A stretch of 64,000 nucleotides of DNA. Source: Paenibacillus agilis (GTDB taxonomy: Bacteria > Bacillota > Bacilli > Paenibacillales > Paenibacillaceae). The position numbers were made by a program, and so were the translations under genes. The stretch is from positions 1-64,000 of the forward strand of contig NZ_VNJK01000001.1 in assembly GCF_007786455.1 (NCBI RefSeq). Reading direction: 5' to 3'. The notes beneath the pieces were generated by a model. It was not told where the DNA came from and did no database searches. It saw only the letters and a list, made by a program, of their open reading frames with translations. This document shows positions 7,522-16,501 of this stretch, one piece after another (the first letter of the stretch is position 1; every line of letters starts with the position of its first letter).

Positions 7522-8959
7522 ATGGTTAATGAACAATAATTCAGCCAAAATTATTGCTCTCGTCTTGGGCGTACTGTTGTTTGCTGTGGTACACCATAAT
7601 GAAGATAGTGCAAATGAAGTTACACACCCCCTTTTGGAAACGCGTGTTATTGATGGGGTAAAGCTGCAAGAGAAAGGTTTGGCTAGCAATCTTGTACTTA
7701 AAGGAATTACGCCAAATACGGTCAGTGTCAAAGTAAGCGGCAAACCAGCAGCAGTAGCGGCAGCTCTTGCTGAAGAATATAAAATCGTTGTCGATGTTAC
7801 GGGCTATGGAGCGGGCAAGCATATTATTCCGCTGCGATATGATTTTCCAGATGGAGTGAGAGTGGATAGCTTACAGCCTTCGATGGTTACGGTTGTACTT
7901 GAAGAAGTGCAAACGAAACAAGTTGATGTCGTTATCAAAACAGAAGGAACGCCTAAAGAAGGATACAAAGCAGGAGCGCCAATTGTAACTCCTTCTAATC
8001 GTGTACATGTGTCACTTCCTACATCACGTATGACAGAGGTGAAGTCTGTCATTGGTATGGTAAATATTAATCAAGCTAGTGAGTCCGTCAAGCAGCAGCA
8101 AGTGAAGCTGACCGCTTACGATGGGGCAGGAAATGAAATTAAAGATGCGGTTATTACTCCTTCTGTTGTAGAGGTAGAAGTGCCGATTACAAAACCTTTT
8201 AAAACGGTACCGCTGCAAGTAAACTTTAAAGGTCAATTGCCTGAAGGCTTGTCCGTTGCTCAAGTGACACCTAGTGTGAATCAAGTAACTTTATACGGGC
8301 CGCAAGCCGAATTAGATAAGATTGAGTTTTATGATGAGGCTGTCATCGATTTAGGTGATATAAAGGCCAGTGGGCAGTACACCGTAGGTGTGAAGTTGAC
8401 TGCGCTACCAAACATTGAGAAAATGGAACCTAGCGAGATTCAGGTAAATGTCGTAATATCGGAAGAGAAAGTTAGGACATTGAAAAACATCCCAATCACG
8501 CTAACAGGTGTTAATGATCGTTTAGTAACGACAATAACAGAGCCAGCTTCAAGGTCATTTGATATTACGGTTGTAGGCTCGCCAGCAGTTATCGATGCGA
8601 TGCAAGCAAGTGATATCCAATTAATAGCGAATGTGAATGATCTGCCACAGGGTAATCATGTCGTTACCCTTCAAGTGAATTTGCCGCGGTTCGTTAAGCT
8701 GGCAAAATCCGAGCAGTTTACAGCTAAGGTTACGATACAGGAAAAGGGATCGCCTACAGGCACGAATTCCAAACCTAATCCTGTACCTAACCCAGGACCA
8801 GAAGTTGAAACGGATGCGGGTGTGGATCAGTCAAATCCTGATCCGACGCCAAATGAGAATTCGACAACAGCTCCGCAGGAGGGGACGGATGGTTCGTCGG
8901 AAAATCCAAATGCGGGAACGGATTCATCAGAGGCTCCAGCTACCGATGGGACAAGCTGA
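7514..8959 (+). CDS. cdaR: CdaA regulatory protein CdaR (YbbR-domain protein)
   Basis: Membrane-anchored regulator that binds CdaA and modulates c-di-AMP synthesis. The GTG at 7514 is chosen over the GTG at 7505 because AGAGGTGA immediately precedes it and the protein then starts MDKWLMNNNSAKIIALVLGVLLFAVV, a typical YbbR anchor. Four YbbR repeats of about 80-90 residues follow (roughly 45-125, 130-210, 215-300, 310-395). The C-terminus is a low-complexity Pro/Asn/Ser/Asp/Thr tail of about 65 residues that probably sits in the wall space. Overlap with cdaA implies translational coupling. Confidence 0.93.
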   Translation: MDKWLMNNNSAKIIALVLGVLLFAVVHHNEDSANEVTHPLLETRVIDGVKLQEKGLASNLVLKGITPNTVSVKVSGKPAAVAAALAEEYKIVVDVTGYGAGKHIIPLRYDFPDGVRVDSLQPSMVTVVLEEVQTKQVDVVIKTEGTPKEGYKAGAPIVTPSNRVHVSLPTSRMTEVKSVIGMVNINQASESVKQQQVKLTAYDGAGNEIKDAVITPSVVEVEVPITKPFKTVPLQVNFKGQLPEGLSVAQVTPSVNQVTLYGPQAELDKIEFYDEAVIDLGDIKASGQYTVGVKLTALPNIEKMEPSEIQVNVVISEEKVRTLKNIPITLTGVNDRLVTTITEPASRSFDITVVGSPAVIDAMQASDIQLIANVNDLPQGNHVVTLQVNLPRFVKLAKSEQFTAKVTIQEKGSPTGTNSKPNPVPNPGPEVETDAGVDQSNPDPTPNENSTTAPQEGTDGSSENPNAGTDSSEAPATDGTS

Positions 8960-9141
8960 ATAATCACCTATTTTTTATGAATAGTGTTAATGGTTATTCA
9001 ATGGGAGCTACTTGTGCTTACCTGTATTCATTTACAACATAGATAGAGAGAACAGATTGCAGATAGCACAATACAACAGATTTGCGTATACAGAAAATAA
9101 CTAAAATTATCAATGGGATATAATCGAAGGGAACGAGACGA

Positions 9142-10482
9142 ATGGGGAAATATTTTGGTACGGACGGTGTCCGCGGAGTAGCAAATCAACAATTAACAGC
9201 AGAATTGGCATATAAAATTGGACGCTGCGGCGGATATGTATTGACGAAAGAAGTATCGAAGCCACGTGTACTTATCGGGATGGATACACGTGTATCGGGA
9301 CGTATGCTTGAAGCATCTCTAACTGCGGGTATGCTTTCAATTGGCGCAGATGTTGTACAGGTAGGTGTTGTATCGACACCAGCAGTCGCTTATTTGACAA
9401 AGGTGCTAGGATTTGACGCAGGTGTTATGATCTCTGCTTCTCACAATCCAGTAGAAGATAACGGGATTAAGTTCTTTGGCCGTGACGGCTTCAAGCTGCT
9501 TGATGAGACAGAGAACGAGATCGAAGCGCTTATGGATGCGGCTGTAGACGAGCTTCCTCGTCCGATTGGTGCAGACTTAGGTACGATTTCTGTAGATACA
9601 GAATTGAAGTGGAAGTATGTCGAGTTCTTGAAGACGACAGTTAAGAACTCTTTTGCTGGTAAGCGCATTGTATTGGACGGCGCGAATGGTGCAGCGTTTG
9701 AGCTTGCACCGAAGATTTTCCGTGATCTTGGTGCAGAAGTAGTTGCGATTGCTTGTGAGCCAAATGGTTTGAACATTAACGCCGATTGTGGATCCACGCA
9801 TCCAGAGAAGCTGCGTGAGGAAGTATTGCGTCAGAAAGCGGATCTAGGCTTGGCATTTGATGGCGATGCGGATCGTCTTATTGCTGTCGATGAGACAGGT
9901 GAGGAAGTTGACGGCGACTTTATTTTGCTTATTTGCGGCGAGGCTATGAACCGTGATGGTCGTTTGAACAACGGTACGATCGTATCCACGGTTATGAGTA
10001 ACATCGGCTTCTACAAGGCAGCAGAGAAGCTTGGTTTGCAAACAGCGAAGACGGGTGTAGGCGACCGCTACGTAATGGAAGAAATGCGTCGTGGCTCGTT
10101 TAATCTTGGTGGCGAGCAATCCGGTCATGTTATCTTCCTTGATTACATCACGACAGGTGACGGTATGCTGACAGCTATTCAGCTTGTGGATACGCTTGTA
10201 GGTGACGAGAAGAAACTATCAGAAGCGAAGTCTCTAATGCGCAAATATCCGCAGGTGCTCGTCAATGTACGCGTACAGGATAAGAGCAAGTACGAAGGCA
10301 ATACAGCTATTCTAGAAGCAGTAGCAGCTGTTGAAGCTGAGCTTGGCGATAATGGTCGTGTATTGGTGCGTCCGTCTGGTACAGAATCTCTTATCCGTGT
10401 TATGGCGGAGGGTCCAGAAGAGGGCTTGGTAGAGGCTTATGTAAAGCGTATTGCAGATGTTGTTGAGCGTGAGTTGCAATAG
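9142..10482 (+). CDS. glmM: Phosphoglucosamine mutase GlmM
   Basis: Interconverts glucosamine-6-P and glucosamine-1-P on the route to UDP-GlcNAc, and forms a complex with CdaA in related bacteria. The 446-residue length is normal. The phosphoserine loop is [10 protein letters not shown] with active Ser100, the Mg-binding loop is AFDGDADR near residue 240, and the phosphate-binding loop is [15 protein letters not shown] near the C-terminus. The ATG at 9142 follows GAAGGGAACGAG. The 180-nt gap after cdaR holds no recognisable gene. A hairpin terminator follows. Confidence 0.97.
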   Translation: MGKYFGTDGVRGVANQQLTAELAYKIGRCGGYVLTKEVSKPRVLIGMDTRVSGRMLEASLTAGMLSIGADVVQVGVVSTPAVAYLTKVLGFDAGVMISASHNPVEDNGIKFFGRDGFKLLDETENEIEALMDAAVDELPRPIGADLGTISVDTELKWKYVEFLKTTVKNSFAGKRIVLDGANGAAFELAPKIFRDLGAEVVAIACEPNGLNINADCGSTHPEKLREEVLRQKADLGLAFDGDADRLIAVDETGEEVDGDFILLICGEAMNRDGRLNNGTIVSTVMSNIGFYKAAEKLGLQTAKTGVGDRYVMEEMRRGSFNLGGEQSGHVIFLDYITTGDGMLTAIQLVDTLVGDEKKLSEAKSLMRKYPQVLVNVRVQDKSKYEGNTAILEAVAAVEAELGDNGRVLVRPSGTESLIRVMAEGPEEGLVEAYVKRIADVVERELQ

Positions 10483-10577
10483 CAGGCTAGAGCTGAAGTA
10501 CAGTAACTGTTGCTGAATAAGCTAAGCAAAGGGGTATTAGCTCTGTAAAAGCTTACAGCCTTAGGTTGGGCATAAAG

Positions 10578-10633
10578 TAAGACCGTTCGTTCCCGGTATA
10601 CATCAAAAGCGGGGAATGGCGGTCTTATTTTTA
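10578..10633 (+). terminator. Terminator of the cdaA-cdaR-glmM operon
   Basis: A stem beginning AAGACCG (10579) pairs with CGGTCTT (10620-10626), with a CCCG/CGGG inner helix, followed by ATTTTTATTTT. Confidence 0.8.
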
Positions 10634-10719
10634 TTTTGAATGATGTTGCTGCTACGTTCCTTCTATATGTACATATAATCATATAAAATAGTAATTAAAT
10701 ACAAATATAATGGCGTATA

Positions 10720-10748
10720 TTGCAAATGGGTGCCGCAATGCATATAAT
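10720..10748 (+). promoter_or_regulatory. Sigma-A promoter for glmS
   Basis: TTGCAA (10720-10725), exactly 17 nt, then TATAAT (10743-10748). The transcript would begin near 10755, about 130 nt before the ribozyme cleavage site and 640 nt before the glmS start codon. Confidence 0.8.
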
Positions 10749-10887
10749 TAAAAACATGTTCTATCTACAAAGGTTATGGATAACATTAAACATTGCCGTG
10801 TTTATCTTATCCTTGGTATGTAATCTGTAGATTGAACACGCATTCAAAATTAGAAAGGTAGGGTAGTAAGTAAATAAGGTTATACAA

Positions 10888-11055
10888 GCGCCAGCACTTG
10901 CAGCTATGGACGGCAGCAGCAGCAAGTGGACGAGGTGGAGGTGTTCGAACCTGTTCGGCGGGGACCTCCCGGTGTACCATCTGCATCGACACGGTATAGC
11001 AGAAAACAATGAGGCAACTTGTTGGACAATGCGTATCGGTAAGGTGGAACTTGAA
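10888..11055 (+). ncRNA. glmS ribozyme/riboswitch
   Basis: Self-cleaving, glucosamine-6-phosphate-dependent ribozyme that lowers glmS mRNA when amino sugar is plentiful. The cleavage site A|GCGCC lies between 10887 and 10888. The diagnostic core follows: GTGGACGAGGTGGAGGT, then TTCGGCGGGGACCTCCCGG, with the GAGGT/ACCTCC pairing that forms P3.1/P4 elements of the family. The usual 3' domain (CAATGAGGCAACTTGTTGGAC) is present. The 3' boundary is approximate. Confidence 0.93.
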
Positions 11056-11091
11056 CTTTTACATTACTATTGATCTTATAAAATATATGAG

Positions 11092-11237
11092 GTGGTCTGC
11101 CTCCTTACAGCATCGCACAACCGTAGACTGGACAGTGATTCAGCTTCTGCTCGTTGGTGCAAGAATAGGGTCTCCCTAATCGACATGCTGCGGAGGGAAC
11201 TACCTTCTGGATGCAGTTGTCGGAATAGGTAGACCAC
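11092..11237 (+). ncRNA. Unidentified structured leader segment between ribozyme and glmS
   Basis: The 340 nt between the ribozyme and the glmS start contain no plausible gene but can fold. GTGGTCTGCCT (11092-11102) pairs along all 11 positions (one G-U) with AGGTAGACCAC (11227-11237). Inside it, ACAAC (11117-11121) can pair with GTTGT (11216-11220), CCGTAG (11121-11126) with CTGCGG (11188-11193), and TAGGG/CCCTA form a small hairpin (11166-11178). I do not recognise the family, and the pairing was found by eye. Confidence 0.4.
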
Positions 11238-11395
11238 AGCTTCTTGGAATAGGTAAAGTCAATGTGTGACATTACGCCTTTGGACGGAAAAAAAGGTGTA
11301 TATCTATATAGCTGATAGTCCAACGAGTATGAAGGAACTTACGTGCGCGGCGTGTTGTCGAATGAGGCAGCCCCAATAACGGAGGTTACCTATTT

Positions 11396-13231
11396 ATGTG
11401 TGGTATTGTTGGATATATTGGAGCTCGTAATTCGCAGGAAGTATTGTTGGATGGACTAAGCAAGTTGGAGTACCGTGGTTATGACTCTGCAGGTATTGCT
11501 GTAACTACAGAGCAAGGTTTGCAAGTTCGTAAGTCGAAAGGCCGCTTGGCAGTATTAGCTTCTCAGTTGGAAGAAAGTCCACTACATGGAGAAGCTGGTA
11601 TTGGTCATACGCGCTGGGCGACACATGGTAAGCCATCGGATGAGAACTCCCATCCACATACAGATGCGACGATGAAATTTTCTGTCGTGCATAATGGTAT
11701 TATCGAGAACTATTTGGAGCTCAAAGAAGGATTGATCGCTGATGGCGTCCAGTTCTTGTCTGAGACGGATACAGAAGTTATCTCTCACTTGATTGCTCGT
11801 GAATACGACGGGGACATTGTGAAAGCTGTACAGCGTGCGATTCGTCATATGCGCGGTGCATTTGCACTTGGTGTGTTGACAGAGTATGAGCCAGATCGGC
11901 TGGTTGCTGTACGCTGCGCAAGCCCGCTTGTTATCGGTGTTGGCGAAGGCGAGAATTTTATCGGTTCTGATATACCAGCTATTTTACAATATACGCGACG
12001 CGTATATATTTTGAATGATAATGAAATGGCAGTCCTGACAAAGGACGCTGTCGAATTGATGACGATCGAAGGCAATACTATTTCTCGGGAAATGATTGTT
12101 GTCGATTGGGATGCATTGACTGCAGAAAAGGACGGATTCGACCATTTCATGCTGAAAGAAATTTATGAACAGCCGAAGGCATATCGCGACACAATGCGCG
12201 GTCGTATGCTGGATGGGTTGGAAGGTGTCAAACTTCCTGAATTGAAAGTTCTAACACCTGAGCGCTTGAAGGAAATTCGCAACGTTCATATTATCGCTTG
12301 TGGTACAGCTTATCATGCAGGATTAGTTGGCCGGACGTTAATTGAGCGTGCAGTGAAGATCCCTGTTGAAAATGATGTTGCGTCTGAGTATCGCTATCGT
12401 GATCCGATCATTACACCAGAGACGCTTGTTATCGTTGTCAGCCAATCTGGTGAGACAGCAGATACCTTGGCTGCGCTTCGTGAAGCGAAGAGATGTGGAG
12501 CGCCTGTGTTGGCAATTACAAACGTTGTCGGCAGTTCGGTTGCACGTGAAGCAGACGACACAATTGTTACTTGGGCAGGCCCTGAGATTGCAGTTGCTTC
12601 GACAAAAGCATATACGTCTCAGCTTATTGCATTCATGCTGTTCAGCCTATACTGGGCACAAGTTACAGGTCGTGCTGATACTGCTCAGCTTCGTCATGAG
12701 CTTGCGGCAATGGAAGCATTGCCTGAGCAAGTAGAAAAGCTGCTTGAGCAAGCAACAGAAATGAAGCGTGTTGCTGAAGACATGGCTAAGCATGACAACT
12801 TGTTCTTCATCGGTCGCGGTGTTGACCATGCGGTTGTACAGGAAGGCTCCTTGAAGCTGAAGGAGATCTCCTACATTCACTCCGAAGCGTATGCAGCGGG
12901 TGAGTTGAAGCATGGTACGTTAGCATTGATCGAAGATGATGTTCCAGTTATTGCTTTGTTGACTCAACCAGCTCTTATTGAGAAAATGGTAAGCAACATT
13001 AAGGAAGTAAAAGCTCGTGGCGGTGTCGTGTACGCGATTACGGACGAGGCACATGCAGAGCTTGTAGGAAAAGAAACAGATGGCGTGTTCGTCATACCGA
13101 CTACACTTCCTCATTTGAGCCCAGCATTGTCGGTTGTTCCACTTCAATTGATTGCTTATTATGCATCTCTTGCACGTGGCAATGATGTTGATAAGCCGCG
13201 TAACTTGGCGAAAAGTGTAACGGTTGAGTAG
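11396..13231 (+). CDS. glmS: Glutamine-fructose-6-phosphate aminotransferase (isomerizing)
   Basis: Makes glucosamine-6-phosphate from fructose-6-P and glutamine, the first committed step to peptidoglycan amino sugars. The 611-residue protein begins MCGIVGYIGARN, exposing the catalytic Cys of the class II glutamine amidotransferase domain (residues 1-240). Two SIS sugar-isomerase domains follow (about 290-420 and 460-600), and it ends in the conserved KPRNLAKSVTVE. GGAGG lies ten bases before the ATG. It is controlled by the upstream ribozyme. Its last ~35 codon bases are the conserved Tn7 attachment target, and a Tn7-like element starts 25 bp after the stop; the coding sequence is intact. 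Confidence 0.98.
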   Translation: MCGIVGYIGARNSQEVLLDGLSKLEYRGYDSAGIAVTTEQGLQVRKSKGRLAVLASQLEESPLHGEAGIGHTRWATHGKPSDENSHPHTDATMKFSVVHNGIIENYLELKEGLIADGVQFLSETDTEVISHLIAREYDGDIVKAVQRAIRHMRGAFALGVLTEYEPDRLVAVRCASPLVIGVGEGENFIGSDIPAILQYTRRVYILNDNEMAVLTKDAVELMTIEGNTISREMIVVDWDALTAEKDGFDHFMLKEIYEQPKAYRDTMRGRMLDGLEGVKLPELKVLTPERLKEIRNVHIIACGTAYHAGLVGRTLIERAVKIPVENDVASEYRYRDPIITPETLVIVVSQSGETADTLAALREAKRCGAPVLAITNVVGSSVAREADDTIVTWAGPEIAVASTKAYTSQLIAFMLFSLYWAQVTGRADTAQLRHELAAMEALPEQVEKLLEQATEMKRVAEDMAKHDNLFFIGRGVDHAVVQEGSLKLKEISYIHSEAYAAGELKHGTLALIEDDVPVIALLTQPALIEKMVSNIKEVKARGGVVYAITDEAHAELVGKETDGVFVIPTTLPHLSPALSVVPLQLIAYYASLARGNDVDKPRNLAKSVTVE

Positions 13232-13251
13232 GATTAATTTAGCTGTGACTT

Positions 13252-13256
13252 GATGT
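13252..13256. repeat. Target-site duplication, right side
   Basis: GATGT immediately outside the TGT terminus, centred 23 bp after the glmS stop. It is identical to 28395-28399. Confidence 0.95.
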
Positions 13257-13264
13257 TGTCAGAA

Positions 13265-13345
13265 GAAAATAAAGTGTTAGACTGAAAAATAAAGTATTAG
13301 ACTAGGAAAATAAAGTTGTAGACTGAGAAAATAAAGTATTAGACT
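13265..13345 (+). repeat. Right-end TnsB binding sites (four abutting copies)
   Basis: Four direct copies of a 19-21 bp unit with core AAATAAAGTATTAGACT: 13265-13283 (GTGTTAGACT), 13284-13303 (GTATTAGACT), 13304-13324 (GTTGTAGACT) and 13325-13345 (GTATTAGACT). The abutting layout matches the Tn7 right end. Confidence 0.9.
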
Positions 13346-13428
13346 CACAGATACGGACATACTGCTACTAGTAGCTCTTCTACAGTCTTAGATTCGACAT
13401 CCAGAATTACAACACGACTCCTCTTTTT

Positions 13429-13458
13429 GGGGCTACCTTTAGGTAGCCCCATTTTTTT
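13429..13458 (+). terminator. Intrinsic terminator inside the right end, before tnsA
   Basis: Perfect stem GGGGCTACCT (13429-13438) / AGGTAGCCCC (13441-13450) with an A then seven T. It lies between the TnsB sites and tnsA, so it should stop glmS readthrough from entering the tns operon. The tiny TT loop is compatible with this role. Confidence 0.85.
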
Positions 13459-13478
13459 ATAGATTGGGAGTGGAATGA

Positions 13479-14303
13479 ATGGCTAAGCGGAAACGTGAGA
13501 TTACACAGGCTAAAATAGAACGATTTCTTAAAGAAGGAAGAGGTCAAGGTAATGGAAAGGACTATCTTCCATGGCTTAGTGTTCAAGATGTTCCCTCACA
13601 AGGGAGAGCGACGCGCGGCATAGGTTGGACTACTGGCCGACGACATGAGCTTTTTTCCGACATCGAACGTGATTATTGCTACCTTCTGGATTATTCAGAA
13701 GGGGTAACGGATATTCGAGAGCAGTTTCCACTTCTTCCACTTGAAGAAACATTGATGATCGCAGAGAAATTAGGCGTCAAACATCCGGAGGATCCTAAGA
13801 CGGGCACTCCTATTGTAATGACAACAGACTTTTTGATTACTTATAAGGATAAAGAATATGCAAGAACGGTTAAACCTGCAGCTGAGTTAGAAAATGATAG
13901 AACGATTGCAAAGTTTGAAATTGAGCGTGTTTATTGGGAGACCCATCATATTGATTGGGGAATCTTTACGGAGCGTGATTTACCTAACATATTGATTCGA
14001 AATATTGAATGGATTCATAAAGAATTTTACAACGAGGATGTAACGGAATTAGGGATATTTGTTGTACAAAACATGCAAAGAATTCTATCAAATCGCCTAT
14101 ATGAAGGAGATACGATTGCAAGAGCCTGCTTGTCTGCTGATGAACAACTTGGATTGGAAGTAGGCACATCCCTTGCGATGTTCCGCCATTTTATAGCACG
14201 TAAGATTTGGTCAGTTAATATGTATGAAAGAATTATTCCAACGCAAGCAGCCATTGATTTTGAAGTACATACAACAATAGAAAGATTGGCGAAAGGTGGG
14301 TGA
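13479..14303 (+). CDS. tnsA: TnsA, Tn7-type transposase endonuclease subunit
   Basis: Restriction-endonuclease-like subunit that nicks the 5' ends so that, with TnsB, the element moves by cut-and-paste. The 274 residues match E. coli Tn7 TnsA (273). The catalytic residues fall where expected: Glu63 (DIERDY), Asp117 (MTTDFLI) and Lys132 (ARTVKPA). A C-terminal helix-turn-helix-type region that contacts TnsC occupies roughly 170-270. ATG at 13479 follows GGGAGTGG. The stop overlaps the tnsB start region. Intact active-site residues imply true excision rather than replicative co-integration. Confidence 0.95.
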   Translation: MAKRKREITQAKIERFLKEGRGQGNGKDYLPWLSVQDVPSQGRATRGIGWTTGRRHELFSDIERDYCYLLDYSEGVTDIREQFPLLPLEETLMIAEKLGVKHPEDPKTGTPIVMTTDFLITYKDKEYARTVKPAAELENDRTIAKFEIERVYWETHHIDWGIFTERDLPNILIRNIEWIHKEFYNEDVTELGIFVVQNMQRILSNRLYEGDTIARACLSADEQLGLEVGTSLAMFRHFIARKIWSVNMYERIIPTQAAIDFEVHTTIERLAKGG

Positions 14304-14308
14304 ATGAA

Positions 14309-16501
14309 ATGAAATCGCTCTATGAAAATATGGTTCTTGAGTGGCATGTGGCAGATGAGGAGGATCATTACATCGAACGTATTCTATGGATTTCTCCTGC
14401 TAGAGATACTGTCATTAGTATTGCAGTGAACGACGATAAAGCATTTCCGATTATGAAAACCTACTCTGAGTATACGGCTGGTATAGAGTCCAACCTTTGT
14501 AAACAAATCGAGTGGATTAACACAAGTGTCCCTTTATTAGATTCTGCTATAGAGCCCGAACATTTGAGTTTACGTGATAAATCATGGGATGCAATCAAAG
14601 ATATTGTAAGTGATGAGCCAGGCTGCTTCGATAAACGTTATAGGGGATCTTGTGTAAGAGAAGCACAAGAACGAACAGGCCTTCATAAGAGTACTATCTA
14701 TCGTTATCTACGGAGATACTGGCAAGGCGGGAAGCTGAAAAATGCACTATTACCCCACTATACGAATTGCGGTAATTATGGAGCAGACAGAACACCGACT
14801 GAGGTAAAGCGAGGACGGCCAAGGAAGTTTCAAGACGAACCGACAGGTATCAATATCGATGAGGAAACGAAGCAATTACTTCGCTCAGGTATTCGCTTGT
14901 TCTATAACAGTAAAGATAAGGCACCACTTAAGCACGCTTACCAGAAGACCTTGGAAAAGTTCTTTGCTACTGGATTCCGTCAAGATGGTCGCGCGCTTGT
15001 TCCTGTACTGCCTCCCACTGACAAGCTGCCAACCTTCGGACAATATAAGTATTGGTTTAAAAAAGAAATGGATTTGGAGAACACATTAACAAGCCGACAT
15101 GGGAAGAAACGATTTGCCTTGGATTACCGACCAATACTGGGTAGTTCTACGTTTGAAAGCTTTGGTCCGGGTTCTAGGTTTCAAATAGATGCTACGATCG
15201 CAGACGTGTACTTGGTTAGTGAATATCGACGTGAATGGATTATTGGGAGACCTATCATTTACATCGTAATTGATGTGTTCAGTCGCTATATTTGCGGTAT
15301 TTATATTGGGCTTGAGGGTCCGAGTTGGATCGGTGCCATGATGGCACTAGCAAATACAACAACGGATAAAGTCCAATTTTGTGCTCAATATGACATCGAT
15401 ATTAGTCCAGAAGAATGGGCAAGCAGTCATTTGCCCCAGAAGCTTACAGCGGACCGTGGTGAACTTGAAGGTACAAAACCAAGTCATCTCATCGACATAT
15501 TAGGTGTGGATGTGGAGAATGCACCTCCCTATCGAGCTGATTGGAAAGGTATCGTGGAGCAACAATTTCGATTAACGAATTCGAGAAGCATCCGCTTTAT
15601 TCCAGGAGCTATAAAAGAGCGTTACAGGGAACGTGGAGAGCGTGACTATCGTTTGGATGCCAAGCTGACTCTACGAGAGTTCACACAAATTATGATACAT
15701 AATGTTCTCTATCATAATAATAACCATCATATGTTGTGGTATGACAGAAATGAATTTATGGTTGCGGATGAGGTCACCCCCGTCCCTAGCGAGTTGTGGC
15801 ATTGGGGAGTTATTAATCGTAATGGCCGTCTTAAGAAGCAACCGGATCATATCGTGAAGCTGAATTTAATGGTTCAAGGAGAGGCAACTGTAACTGCGGC
15901 TGGAATTCAGTTCAAAGGCATGCATTATAGCTGTGACATGGCGTTGCGAGAGCAGTGGTTCGTGAAAGCACGAGCCGGAAAAACATGGCGCGTTAAAGTC
16001 TGTTACGATCCCCGTTCTACAAACGAGATTTACTTGTGGCTAGATGAAGGACGCAGCTTTGAAACATGCACGCTGCTAGAACGGGAAGAACGTTATCTTG
16101 ATAAAAGAATTGAGGAAGTAGAGGATCTGCTAGAAATTGAAAGATACCAGGGACGGCATCAGGAAGTAAATAATATGCTGTCCAAAATTGAACTTGATGC
16201 TCAAATGAAAGCCATTGTAGATTCTGCAGCTAAGAAGACAAACGAGGCAATTCAACATAGCGAGGAAAGTAATCATAAGCGTGTTAAAGGCACTAGGCAG
16301 CGCCGTTCCAATGAGAAACTGTTAAATCGAGAACAAGAAGTTTTTCACTTATCCAATCGGGGTGCAACTCCAAAGAATTCACAGAACAATGTGATTCCAT
16401 TGAAGCGTGACGAGGACGCGGATAAACCGGTATACATACCTCCTGCGGACAAGCTCTCTAAAATTAAAGCATATTTACTTGAAGATGGTGATGACGAATG
16501 A
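14309..16501 (+). CDS. tnsB: TnsB, DDE transposase
   Basis: RNase H-fold transposase that binds the end repeats and performs 3'-end cleavage and strand transfer. Numbered from the upstream in-frame GTG at 14300, the catalytic triad is Asp297 (RFQIDATI), Asp385 (LTADRGEL) and Glu420 (WKGIVEQQF); subtract three for the ATG at 14309. That ATG is preferred because AAAGGTGG sits ten bases before it. An N-terminal helix-turn-helix region (about 90-145) and a KRGRPRKF basic patch precede the core. A beta-barrel and a charged C-terminal tail that would contact TnsC follow. Length (about 730) fits TnsB. Confidence 0.96.
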   Translation: MKSLYENMVLEWHVADEEDHYIERILWISPARDTVISIAVNDDKAFPIMKTYSEYTAGIESNLCKQIEWINTSVPLLDSAIEPEHLSLRDKSWDAIKDIVSDEPGCFDKRYRGSCVREAQERTGLHKSTIYRYLRRYWQGGKLKNALLPHYTNCGNYGADRTPTEVKRGRPRKFQDEPTGINIDEETKQLLRSGIRLFYNSKDKAPLKHAYQKTLEKFFATGFRQDGRALVPVLPPTDKLPTFGQYKYWFKKEMDLENTLTSRHGKKRFALDYRPILGSSTFESFGPGSRFQIDATIADVYLVSEYRREWIIGRPIIYIVIDVFSRYICGIYIGLEGPSWIGAMMALANTTTDKVQFCAQYDIDISPEEWASSHLPQKLTADRGELEGTKPSHLIDILGVDVENAPPYRADWKGIVEQQFRLTNSRSIRFIPGAIKERYRERGERDYRLDAKLTLREFTQIMIHNVLYHNNNHHMLWYDRNEFMVADEVTPVPSELWHWGVINRNGRLKKQPDHIVKLNLMVQGEATVTAAGIQFKGMHYSCDMALREQWFVKARAGKTWRVKVCYDPRSTNEIYLWLDEGRSFETCTLLEREERYLDKRIEEVEDLLEIERYQGRHQEVNNMLSKIELDAQMKAIVDSAAKKTNEAIQHSEESNHKRVKGTRQRRSNEKLLNREQEVFHLSNRGATPKNSQNNVIPLKRDEDADKPVYIPPADKLSKIKAYLLEDGDDE

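Noticed and set aside
12366-12734. 122-codon open frame on the plus strand
   Set aside because: It lies wholly inside glmS in another frame and has no recognisable domain; glmS is unmistakable.
13265-13345. Regular ~20-bp direct repeats resembling a tiny CRISPR array
   Set aside because: The units abut without spacers, recur inverted at 28,245-28,389, and sit at Tn7-type termini, so they are TnsB sites. No cas genes are present; this is not a CRISPR-associated transposon.
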